A stretch of DNA of 64,000 nt from Sophora flavescens (lineage: Eukaryota > Streptophyta > Magnoliopsida > Fabales > Fabaceae): assembly GCA_030762895.1 (NCBI GenBank), contig CM061069.1:3479678-3543677 (forward strand), given 5' to 3'. Below are positions 37,130 to 47,766 of the stretch, piece after piece. A program made the position numbers and the translations under genes. The notes under the pieces were generated by a model. The model had not been told where the DNA came from and did not search any database. It worked only from the letters and a program-made list of their open reading frames with translations. Numbering within the stretch: the first letter of the stretch is position 1; each line of letters begins with the position of its first letter.

Positions 37130-38792
37130 ATGGCTTCCAATGATTGTTTGAATGAAGGGGCTTCCCTTGCATGCCCTCCTGCCTTCAATGGATCGGAGTA
37201 TATCTATTGGAAGGAAAGAATGGTAATCTTTCTTGAGGCAGCATGTGTTGACATATGGGATGTAGTAGAAAATGGACAATTTGTCCCCTCTACTGTAGAT
37301 GCTAATGGTGCTCCAAGAAATAAGCCTAAAACTGAATGGAATGAGGATGATAAGAAAATAGTTCAATATGATGCACGTGGTAAGAATATTATAACATCTG
37401 CTTTAAGCCGTGATGAGTTTTTCAGTGTTTCAAATTGCAAATCAGCAAAGGAGATGTGGGATACATTGCAAGTAACACATAAAGGAACCACAAATGTCAA
37501 AAGAGCAAGAATGAACACCCTCACACATGAGTATGAGCTGTTCAGAATGAAACAAGGAGAACCTATGACTGAAATGCAAAAGATATTCACTCACATTGTC
37601 AACCAACTTGCTGGTCTTGGAAAAGCTATATCAAATGAGGATCAAATTAACAGTAATGAGATGCTTGAGCAGGAAATGGCAGCCTAAAGTCACTGCAATC
37701 TCAGAATCTAGAGACCTCTCATTAATGACCATTGCCACATTGTTTGGGAAACTGCAAGAGCATGAATTAGAGTTTGACATACTGAATGAGAATGAAGAAA
37801 CTGACAAAAATAAAAAGGGATTGACTCTGAAATCACAAGTTAGAGAAGTAGAAGACAGTGATGATAATGATTCAGCACAAGCGGTAGAATCTGAAGAAGA
37901 GATGAGAATGCTAGTTAGAAAATTCAAGAAGTTCCTAAAGAAGAAAGATAACTTCAAAAGAAAGTCATCCACTTTTCAAAGAAGAAATTTCCACAAAGGT
38001 GACAACTCTTCCAACAACATCACATGCTATGAATGTGAAAAGATTGGCCACATGAAGCTTGACTATCCAAAACTGCAAAAGAAGGACAAAACATAAAAGT
38101 TTGACTCAAAGGACAAGAAGTGGAGAAAACCAAGAAAAGCCTACATTGTTTGGGATGATAATAATGTCTATTCCATTGAGGAATCTGAATCTGAGGAGGC
38201 AAACTTGTGGTTGATGGCCAGCAATAACAGTGATTCAGAGAGTGAGGTAAATTGTGATTCACAACCTACTTTTGATGAATTGCAAGATGCATTTGATGAG
38301 TTACATGCTGAATATCTTAAGATTACTAAACAACTTGTCTCATATAGAAAAATAATTGCTAAACAATGTGATGATTATGCATGCTTGAAAATGAAAGAAA
38401 GAGAACTAGAATCTAGGAATAAGGTCTTGATTGCATCTAGCTCTAATTGTTCGAAGTGTTGTACATTGACTAAAGAAGTTGAAAAACTGAAAAATGACTT
38501 AGCCAAGTTCACAAATGGTAGAGATAACTTGAATGCTTTATTAGGGCAACAAAAGTGTGTTTATGATAAGGCTGGAATAGGCTATGAACCCAAGATACAT
38601 GAGAAATCTTTCAAGAAATTTTTTGCTGCACCAAAGACATCAAACACACCATTTGTTAAATGCAACTTTTCTGCTAGAAAAGGTCACACAGCTTGTACAT
38701 GTCAATACAGAAAACCAGCATACAATAAATCTAAGTATATATGGGTTCCTAAAGGAACTATTGCTGCAGCTAACTCAAAAGGGCCCAAATAG
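37130..38792 (+). pseudogene. S gag polyprotein, broken
   Basis: Starts MASNDCLNEGASLACPPAFN at 37130, ~35 nt after the PBS. The UBN2-type gag core (WKERMVIFLE, NCKSAKEMWDTLQVTHKG) reads to a frameshift around 37640-37690. It then continues in the next frame to TAA at 38094. The knuckle at ~38024-38070 reads CYECEKIGHMKLDYP, where the last Cys of CCHC has become Tyr. Beyond the stop the same frame gives a coiled-coil extension (FDELQDAFDELHAEYLKITK), a second Cys/His motif CNFSARKGHTACTC, and IWVP repeats, ending at TAG 38790. The extended gag is typical of SIRE elements. Confidence 0.85.
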
Positions 38793-38833
38793 ATTTGGGT
38801 ACCTAAAACACAAATATGATTCTGTTTTTGTAG

Positions 38834-41800
38834 GTGTGTTGGAAAGACAAGAATGTTAAATGGTATCTTGACAGTGGCTGTTCCAAGCACATGACTGGAG
38901 ACAAAACCAAGTTCATTTCCTTTACCCCTAAGTCAAGTGGTAGTGTTTCCTATGGAGACAACAATAAAGGGAGAATACTTGGCATTAGCAACATTGGAAG
39001 TGACTCAACAACAATCATTGAGGATGTACTATATGTTGAAGGACTGAAACACAACCTATTAAGTATCAGTCAACTATGCGACAAAGGCATCAAGGTAAAA
39101 TTCAATTCCAATAGTTGCTTAATAGAAAATCAGCATGATGAAAAATTGAAATTAATTGGACATAGGACAGATAACATCTATATGCTTGATTTAGATAATA
39201 TCTCTTCAAATACTGCATGCTGTCTTATTTCAAAAGAAGAAGAGAATTGGCTTTGGCAAAGAAGAATTGCACACATTCACATGAACCACTTGAATAAACT
39301 GATTTGTAAAGATCTTGTAGTTGGTTTGCCTAAACTGAAATTTGTGAAAGAGGGACTATGTGATGCATGTCAAAAAGGAAAGCAAGTTAAGGTCACTTTT
39401 AAACCAAAAAACATTGTTTCAACAACTAGACCCTTGCAACTTTTACACATGGATTTATTTGGTCCATCTAGAACCAAAAGCTTTGGTGGTAACTTTTATG
39501 CATTGGTAATAGTAGATGATTACTCTAGATATACATGGACATATTTTCTATCATATAAGAGTGATTCATTTGTTGTATTTAAGAAAATGGCAAAAATTGT
39601 GAAAAATGAAAAGGACATGAAAATTGTTTCTATAAGAAGTGATCATGGGGGAGAATTTCAAAATGAAGTGTTTGAAAACTTTTGTGATGAGCATGGCATT
39701 CAAAATAATTTTTCTGCTCCTAGAACTCCACAACAAAATGGAGTAGTGGAAAAGAAGAATAGATCATTAGAGGAGATAGCAAGAACTATGTTGAACGACT
39801 CTAGCTTGCCAACATTTTTGGGCAGATGCTGTCAATACAGCCTGCTATATGCTAAATAGAGTCTTGATACGACCAATCTAAAAGAAAACCCTATGTGAGC
39901 TTTACAAAGGAAGAAAACCAAATATAGCACATTTTCATGTTTTTGGTTGCAAATTCTTTGTTCTTAACAATGGAAAGAATAATCTTAGAAAATTTGATGC
40001 AAAGGCTGATGAAGGAATTTTCCTAGGTTACTCTCTGTCTAGTAAAGCATTTAGAATATATAATAAGATAACACAAACTATTGAGGAATCTGTGCATGTG
40101 ACATTTGATGAGTCTAACCCCAAAAGGTTGGGAAAGGATTCTATTATTGATGGTCTTGCAGATTCAATTGAGAAAAATCTCCTCGAAGAGAAACAGGACA
40201 ATGAAGAAGATGAAAGCTTAAAGAATGAATTGCTGCAGCAGGAGCAAACAGAACAACAGCCTGACCTACCAAAGGAATGAAGGACTGTCAGAAATCATCC
40301 AATTGATAACATCACTGGTGAAATTACAAAGGGGGTAACTACTAGACAATCTCTTAAAAATGCTTGTAATCATATGACATTTGTGTCTCAAGTAGAACCT
40401 AAGAACATAGATGATGCTATAACTGATGAACCTTGGACGATGGCTATGCAAGATTAGTTAAACCAGTTTGAAAGAAACCAAGTTTGCAAACTGGCGCCTA
40501 AACCTAAGAACTGTCAAGAAATAGGTACAAAATGGGTTTTTAGGAATAAACTAGATGAAAATGGTATAATTGTAAGAAACAAGACTAGATTGGTAGCCAA
40601 AGGGTATAAAACCAAGAAGAAGGCATAGATTATGATGAAACATATGCACCAGTAGCAAGACTAGAAGCTATAAGAATGTTACTTGCTTATGCTTGCATAA
40701 TGGGATTTAAACTGTATCAAATGGATGTTAGGAGTGCTTTATTAAATGGATTTATACAAGAGGAAGTGTACGTTGGTCAATCACCTGGTTTTGAGAATAA
40801 TGAATTGCCTGACCATGTATATAAACTGTCTAAAGCACTATATGCTTAGAGCAAGCTCCTAGAGCTTGGTATGAAATGTTAAGTAATTTTCTCATCGAAA
40901 AAGGATTTAAAAGAGGTAAAGTTGACACAACTTTGTTCACTAAGAAAAAGGCACACAACATTTTACTTGTACAAATATATGTGGATGATATAATTTTTGG
41001 TGCCACTAATGAGCATTTGTGCAATGAGTTTGCAAGTCTTATGCAGAGTGAGTTTGAAATGTCAATGATGGGTGAGCTGAACTTTTTCCTTGGACTACAA
41101 ATAAAGCAAACTAAAAATGGAATCTTTGTTAGCCTAACCAATTACTGCAATGAGTTGATCAAGAATGGAAAATGCTAATGAGATGGCTACTCCAATGAGT
41201 ACCTCCTGTTATCTGGACAAGGATGAGCAAGGTAAACCTGTTGATGTTTCTAAATTCAGAGGTATGATAGGCTCACTACTTTATCTTACTGCTAGTAGGC
41301 CAGATATCATGTTTAGTGTATGCATGTGTGCTAGGTATCAAGCAAATCCAAAAGAATCACACTTAACAACAGTTAAAAGGATAATTAATTATCTGTTAGG
41401 AACAAAAGACATGGGATTATGGTATCCCAAGGGAGATACATGTACTTTAATTAGATATTCAGACTCTTTCTGGTTGTAAACTAGATAGAAAGAGTACTAG
41501 TGGAACTTGCCATTTACTAGGAAACTCATTAGTATCATGGTTCAGTAAGAAACAATCTAGTGTGGCTTTATCCACTGCAGAGGTTGAATATGTAGCAGCT
41601 GGTAGCTGTTGTGCACAGGTTTTATGGATGAAACAACAATTAGTTGATTATGGTGTGCAACTAAACCAAGTTCCTATTAGATGTGACAATACAAGTGCAA
41701 TTATCCTAACTAAGAATCCCATAATGCACTCTAGAACTAAACACATAGAAATCAGACATCATTTCAGTAGAGATCATATTCAAAGTAGAGAAATTGAGAT

Positions 41801-41870
41801 TGAATATGTTGATACAACTGAATCTGATAAACTCAAAATGCACAAGATTATAATTATGCTCGTCCACTGA
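38834..41870 (+). pseudogene. S pol: protease, integrase, RT, RNase H, broken
   Basis: The protease site is YLDSGCSKHMTGD (DSG, at ~38860-38900). The integrase HHCC region is IAHIHMNHLNKL...CDACQKGK (~39265-39380). The integrase core has all three acidic landmarks: LLHMDLFGPS (~39440), IRSDHGGEFQ (~39635) and the Glu in PQQNGVVEKKNRSLEE (~39730-39770). A frameshift falls near 39855. The post-core GRKPNIAHFHVFGCKFFVLN is at ~39910 and a stop at ~40278. RT covers ~40440-41170 (GTKWVFRNKLDENG, then QIYVDDIIFGA at ~40975), with several breaks. RNase H covers ~41430-41870 (MALSTAEVEYVAAGSCCAQV, CDNTSAI, HIEIRHHFSRDH). Confidence 0.9.
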
Positions 41871-42075
41871 AGTGGTAGAAGCGCTCATCCACTAAAGTGA
41901 CAGAAGCGCTCGTCCACACAAGTGATAGAAGCGCTCGTCCACACAAGTGATAGAAGCACTCGTCCACTAAAGTGACAGAAGCGCTCGTCCACACAAGTGA
42001 TAGAATTGCTCGTCCACTAAAGTGACAGAAGCGCTCGTCTACACAAGTGACAGAAGCGCTCGTCCACACAAGTCT
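41858..42075. repeat. 25-bp minisatellite in the S 3' region, ~8.7 copies
   Basis: Unit close to gcgctcgtccacacaagtgatagaa, alternating with a gtccactaaagtgacagaa variant. It begins right after the RNase H coding end and precedes the 3' untranslated region. Three units make 75 bp, which gives a long minus-strand open frame by chance. No spacers, so it is not a CRISPR. Confidence 0.93.
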
Positions 42076-43004
42076 TTGGACTTGCTAAGTCCTTAATGAG
42101 AAGCTCCGTCCAATGATGTGGCATATGGAGCTCGTCTACTAGGTTACGTTCAACCAGTTAAAGGAGTACTCGATTGCCTTATTAACCGATTGCTTATTTC
42201 ACAACCGGTTGGCAATAAAATGATCTGCACCGTTAACTTAAACAATTATTAAATCTACGGCTATGGCTACAAAAGGATCGATCGTCAACTACAAGCCCTG
42301 AGGATTGAAGACGATGCTGATGTAGAATCTTATTTCAAAACTTCAAATCTTCTGAAACCCACTCTTTCTTCAACTAATTCCGCAACCCTAACAAAGCTAA
42401 CCTTAATCCTTCTTGTACCCAAACCAACCCTAATAAGGCAAGAACCAAAAATACTGGATCTTCACCCTCAAAACCTGCTATGAAGGAAGCTGAGCACACT
42501 CCTGCTGAACCATCACCTAAAGGCTGAAACAAAAGAAAATCATAAAGGAAGAACTAGTTCTAGGAATTCATATTAATTAGAACTTAGTTTTTGAATGGTA
42601 AAATGCCTTAGTTTGTAATTTTGGCTGATGGTTTCTGTTCTTTCTGATTTGTCCCTGCACCTATCCCTATATCATGAACAATTTTATATGCTATGTTTGA
42701 ATGTTTAAATGCTTGTCATCTCTATTGATTTGAATGTTTCTTTTATTTACCTTTTCGATGATGCGAAAAGGGGGAGGAAAAAGTAAGATATAGAGAAAGG
42801 GGATAATAACAAATTATACATGCATATGTTGAGGGGGAGCTTATAAGCTTACATGATTAAGGGGGAGTAAATCAAATTCTGCTCTGATATACGTCTACTC
42901 TGATACCATGATATAAATCTGTCAAAAACACTTAGCTTCTGCTACACTTACACTTTGATATTATAATTTGTTAGAAGATTTGTCATAATCAAAAAGGGGG
43001 AGTT
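42076..43004 (+). other. 3' region of S with repeated polypurine tracts
   Basis: No ORF of note. Four polypurine runs of the type aagggggag occur at ~42766, 42831, 42858 and 42991, the last one bordering the 3' LTR. Multiple such tracts are common in the SIRE group. An env-like gene known from some SIRE elements is not recognisable here. Confidence 0.6.
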
Positions 43005-44687
43005 TGTAAGACTCAATGACTTAGAGATTTTGATATATCACAAATACAATTTAATGTGTGTGCAAGTGTTTTAGTGTCAAATTGCAAAGACAGGTATCTA
43101 GCAGTGATCAACAAGTTCATTAAGCAAATTCAAGGAAAATATTCAAGGAAGAACTTGAAGGAATCAAGGAGCTGCATGTAGAAATCAAAAGAGCAAAGTC
43201 AAAGATTAAAGGATCATCAAGACCGAGCTTAAAGGAGAATTTTAGATTTAATTCTTAGATGATTTGTAAGAGAAAGAAATCTATTAGTCACAAGTTAGCT
43301 AAACAAAAAAGATGCATGAAGAAAATCAATTTTCATCACCTGCATTAAAAGGAATAAGTTTTTTTTAATGAAAATGATTTTTGGAAATAAGAAAATTATT
43401 TGTCAGGTACAACCATGTAATCAATGGATGTATGTCTACTGTTGTAACTGACAAAAGAATTTCAGGCTCTTGATTCAATACATAGATGTATTGAATGGGT
43501 GTACTGATGGATTAACCAAGTTCAAGTTTTTGAAAAACACGTACAACCATGTATTACACAGGTGTACAAAAACTATCAAAACTATCAGTATTAAATTGTT
43601 TATTACAGCCATGTACTCAACCCCTGGTCAAGAATCATAATCAAGAAAACAGAATTTGTTATCAGACCCAAATCTGTTTTAATTGATCCCAACGATTATA
43701 ACTTGCTTCCTATATATAGAGGGATCTAAAGAACAATTTTAAAACAGATCAGAAGTTTTCAAAATCAATCAGAGAGATCAATTGTGAAAATCATTCATCT
43801 TCTTGCTTGAGCTTCATTGTGAAAAAGAGTGTTTCAATTCTCAAAAGAACTTCAACTTGTATATCTGACTTCTAAGAGTTAGGAATCAATCTTTCTGTAC
43901 TTTTCGATTGTAAAGAGAGAGGGAGACTCTCTATGTGATTAGGGTGAGTAATCCTAAGGAAGAACATTGATTGAGGTTCTTCACAAGAGTGTGGTATCTC
44001 GAGGTGAAGGAGTGCTCTGTGGTGTAAAGGTTTTTCAAGCTACCTGGCTAAAGCTTGTTGTGTTAGTGTGTGAATACCCACAGGTGGAGTGGGGACTGGA
44101 TGTAAGTCATAGTGGTGGTGGCTGAACCGGTATAAAACTGATTGTGTGGTATCTCTAAACTCAAACTCTTTAATTTCTGTCTTGTGCATATAACTGTGAT
44201 CTTGATGTTCTTAGTTTTCAATTGATATCAGTTCTTGATCTGTTTAATATGAATTAAAACCAGAGTATTACTGCAATCAATCTTGAGTTATTAATTGTTC
44301 AAAACTGAGTTGATTAAGACTGTTCTTTATCACTGAAACTGAAACAGAAACTGATATTTTGTAACTTCAGTTCTTGACTGATTAAGGCTTGTATCTAATA
44401 CCTGTACGACCCTGAACTGAACTTCTTCCTGTTTGATTCAATCACTATTTAATTGATAGCTGTGAGCTGTGAACTTGAATCTTATTACTGATTTATCTTT
44501 CTGAATTAATCTTTCTTTCCTCACCACCTTCTAGTCAAGATTTCATTAAAAGCCATTCACTGTTTTTTAAAAAGATCCTGAGGCAACTTTGATTTGAAAA
44601 GTAAAGTTTTTGAAAAGCTTTTTGAAAACTCAATTCACCCCCCCCCCCCCCCCCCCCCCCCCTTGAATCTTTGAAGCCAAAACAACA
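43005..44687 (+). repeat. 3' LTR of S, with a 25-C homopolymer
   Basis: 1683 bp. TATA box at ~43711. A run of 25 C at 44638-44662 corresponds to only six C in the 5' LTR (~37048). Confidence 0.92.
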
Positions 44688-45490
44688 CTTGTGCGAAGCT
44701 TACTACATGTTAGGACTCAGGATCTATAGAGATAGATCACTGAAATTGCTAGTCTTTAGTCAGAGTACATATGTTGAAAAGTGCTTAGGCGCTTCAACAT
44801 GCAGGATTCCAAGAAGGGTCTCCTCCCTATGTCACATGGCGTATATTTGTCCAAGGGACATTCTTCCACTACATCAGATGAGAGGGAGCGCTTGAGCAAG
44901 ATTCAATTTGCTTTGGCAATAGGATCTATCATGTATGCCATGATTTGTACATGACCAGATGTCTCGTATGCCTAAAGTGTGATGATTAGGTACCAATCTG
45001 ATCCTGGTGAAGGTCACTGGATTGCAGTCCAGAATATCGTCAAGTACTTGCGAAGAACTAAGGATTCTTGGTATATGGCGGTGAGGAAGAGCTCATTGCA
45101 AGTGCTACATCGACGCTATTTCCAAACCAATAAAGGTTATTCTAGATTGCAGTCTGGATTTGTGTTTTGTCTAAATGGTGGCACTGTGAGCTTGGAAAGG
45201 TTCCAAGCGTGAGACAGTTGCAGATTTATTACAGAGGCCGAGTATATAGTTGCCTTAAATACATATTTAAAGGCTGTTTGGATCGGGAAGTTCAATTATG
45301 AACTAGGAATGATTCCTAACTTTCTGAACTCCATTGATCTCGTTGCGATGATGATGGAGTAATCGCATAAGCTAAGGAAACTTGATCTCACCAGCGATCC
45401 AGACATATACTTAGGTGCTTCCATCTCATTCGATAGATGATCGATAGAGGAGAGTTGTGAAGATGTGCAGAATGACCACACTAAATAATC
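44688..45490 (+). pseudogene. F copia RT end and RNase H, mutated
   Basis: Continues F after element S: EAYYMLGLRIYRDRSLKLLV, then MIRYQSDPGEGHWIAVQNI and YLRRTKDSWYM. RNase H motifs follow (ITEAEYIVAL at ~45225), then, in another frame, CDDDGVIA and SHQRSRHILRCFHLIR (~45335-45425). Stops occur roughly every 30-60 codons. The reading ends near 45490 against a foreign LTR fragment. Confidence 0.85.
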
Positions 45491-45496
45491 CGCTAA

Positions 45497-46454
45497 CTAG
45501 GAAATACAAGAATTAAATTCCCACTACCATGCATTTACCACATACATTGACAAATGCATGTACACTACCTAGAAAGTAAGCATAATCAAGGTGTTAAATT
45601 CCCACCAGCTATTATTATGACTTATGGAACTACTAGGAAGCATTTATTGGACTTAGGGGAAAACTAAAAGTCACCAGAAAATTGTGCCCAAAATAACTAC
45701 GAAAATTACAAATAAAAATGGTAAAAATTGGGCTTTAATTATTATCTAATCAGTCCATTGATAAAGTCCATTAATCATCCCTTGAAAGCTTCTTGTCTTT
45801 TGAATTGGGCCTTCCAAAACAGTCTTCAAGTTGGACTGAAATGAACCTCATCAAGTTGGAGCAAAGTGACCCAATTTGGAGCAGCCTCTAATGCATGTTG
45901 GTCTTCCTTCAAATGAGACAAAGTGGTGTTCATTGGCATTGAATTGTGTTTCTTGGGGTAAATTTGCCTGCTTATTTAAACTCATTCCCCATTGCTCCTC
46001 TAGTCTCTTTGGTTTATAGCCAGCATCCCTTCTTGTATCCACCCATACCTTAGCCCCATTACAACCTTGAAAAAGTCCTTTTGATCTTTATGTGCATGTG
46101 TTTCAAGTGGTGGAAGTTAGAGGCTTGTCAAGCTTATGGTAGTGTTAGAATTCATGATGTGCTTTGAGTGTAAACACAAACATTAAACACTTGAGAGTTG
46201 GAGTGTATGCCTAGTGAGGACTCTACCACTTTTGGTTCATCTTTGATTTGAATTTCCTCCTTGTTTGCTTGAGATGTTAAGGACATATTCATGATTTTTT
46301 TTTGATTCCTCGATGATTTGAATGTGTGTATCTTGCTCACTCTTTTCCATTCTTGGGGTTCATTGATAAGTGTATTTGTTTTGTTCATCAAGTTTTTAGG
46401 AATTCAATTTTTCAGTTTTGCTAAGGAGTGCAAAAGAATAAGTATGGGGGAATT
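45497..46454. other. Inverted G-LTR fragment and 3' region of a Tat-like element
   Basis: 45497-45705 is the reverse complement of the middle of the G LTRs (compare 47905-48125 and 49410-49620), with moderate divergence. 45731-46390 has no recognisable coding sequence. 46420-46454 carries the polypurine stretch agtatgggggaattt that typically precedes the LTR of Athila/Tat elements. The joins between these parts cannot be placed exactly. Confidence 0.5.
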
Positions 46455-47429
46455 TGATAAATCATTTTTGAGTCACCTTTTAGTGTTGTATACTTGGCCT
46501 AATTAATTTCTATATGTGTTTAATATTGGTGATTGGGCAGAGTTTTGCATTATTGGGCTTAATTGCTAAACATTGTTAATTTTCGGATTTTTCACTCATC
46601 CTGACCTTGTTGTCTTGCACAGAGCATAACTAGTGCTACAGATATCGGATTTTGGTGATCTTGCTATCCCTAGAAAGATAAGGAAGAGACCTAAAATTTC
46701 TGATATCACAAGAATGGTCAAATTAGGTGAACATCAAGTCTAAACTGGGTCCCGAATTCTCTGACGCGGATCACTTCGCAGTCTATGATGTTCCCTCACT
46801 TAAATGGGCATAACTTACTCATCTTAAGCCCAATTAAGGCATATGATACCTTGTTGGAAAGCTTATTCAGAGGGACTTAATTTGGACTAGGTTTATATTA
46901 GGATTAATGAGTGTAATTAGCAGTTTTGTGCCGCTCAAGTCAGACACGAAATTAGACAACTTTTACAATCCTTGTTTTTGCAAGTTTTGGAATTCTCTTC
47001 CCCTCTCTTCTCCCCTTTTTAGTTTTCTGGACTTCGTTGGATGTCTTGTTGTTAAAGATTCTCCAATGGTGATGACTATGGAAGGCTAAACCTTTTATCA
47101 ATCCTAGACATTCATGTAATTTGGTTTGAATTCCGAGTTCCTTACTTTTAATTGTTTTTCAATTGCCTCTTCTCTTCTTTCAATTATGAATTCTGTGTTG
47201 TGAGTGTGATTACGCTTGATCTATGTCTGATTAGATATAGATTCAGTTTTAATGATTGAATTGGAATTAGGAATTAGGATTGATTAATCCAAAAATCTAA
47301 TAGAGATTAGGGAACCGATTGGTAACCTTGGTTAATTGAATTTGTGTATAAATCAACATTATTAGGGATTACGATTGTGACTCCAACTTTGTTGTTTAAA
47401 CCCTACATGATCAGGTAGTAGATTTCAAA
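46455..47429 (+). repeat. Tat/Athila-like LTR, probably 3', right end not defined
   Basis: Starts TGATAAATCATTTTTGAGTC right after a polypurine tract, in plus orientation. No partner LTR or target duplication is visible, and no coding sequence. Its right border lies somewhere before the minus-strand gag fragment that begins at 47430. Confidence 0.5.
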
Positions 47430-47766
47430 TTAACAGAGGAGGAGGGCAAACGAATTTATATCTTTTGGAACAATGACGAATTCTACCAAAGTACTTGACG
47501 TCTTGGATTGATGTTTATAATTAATTTCTGCAGCTTTCCTTTGATTCAGCAGTTCTTGCTGCTCTTTAGTCAATTGCAGCATCTCTGCGTTCTGTTGTGT
47601 CTGTTGTAACATAGCAGTAGCTAAATCCATGACAGTTTGGAGAGTCTCAGCTGACCCTCTTCCACCTTCAATAGGACCAGTTTCTTCATTACTACCTCCA
47701 GTAATTCACTTAGGTGATCCATCACCACCACCTATACCACGTCCTCTACCTCTAGCTATAATACTG

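Larger units (their letters stand above)
35602..44687 (+). mobile_element. Element S: SIRE-type Ty1/copia retrotransposon, complete ends, mutated coding region
   Basis: LTRs 35602-37080 and 43005-44687 begin TGTAAGACT and end AAAACAACA. The target sites are CTTGG (35597-35601) and CTTGT (44688-44692), one mismatch. The PBS TTGGTATCAGAGC is at 37082 and the polypurine tract AAAAAGGGGGAGT at 42991. Gene order gag-protease-integrase-RT-RNase H is standard for copia, and the long gag with coiled-coil extension and long 3' region fit the SIRE/Maximus lineage. No env-like ORF survives. Frameshifts and stops break it, so it is not autonomous. Confidence 0.92.
5671..45490 (+). mobile_element. Element F: Ty1/copia LTR retrotransposon split by three nested insertions, 3' LTR missing
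   Basis: The element is collinear on the plus strand: 5' LTR (5671-7070), PBS (7072), long leader (to 9084), gag to RT (16172-19048), RT YVDD segment (35433-35601), then RT end to RNase H (44688-45490). Removing the three insertions (A1, E and S) rejoins the reading order exactly at 5-bp target duplications. About 7.25 kb of F itself remains. Coding sequence stops at about 45490 where unrelated LTR DNA begins, and no second copy of the 5671 LTR is seen in the window. F is heavily mutated and is the oldest layer of this nest. Confidence 0.85.

Noticed and set aside
41858..42075. CRISPR-like array
   Set aside because: Units are contiguous with no unique spacers, inside a plant retrotransposon.
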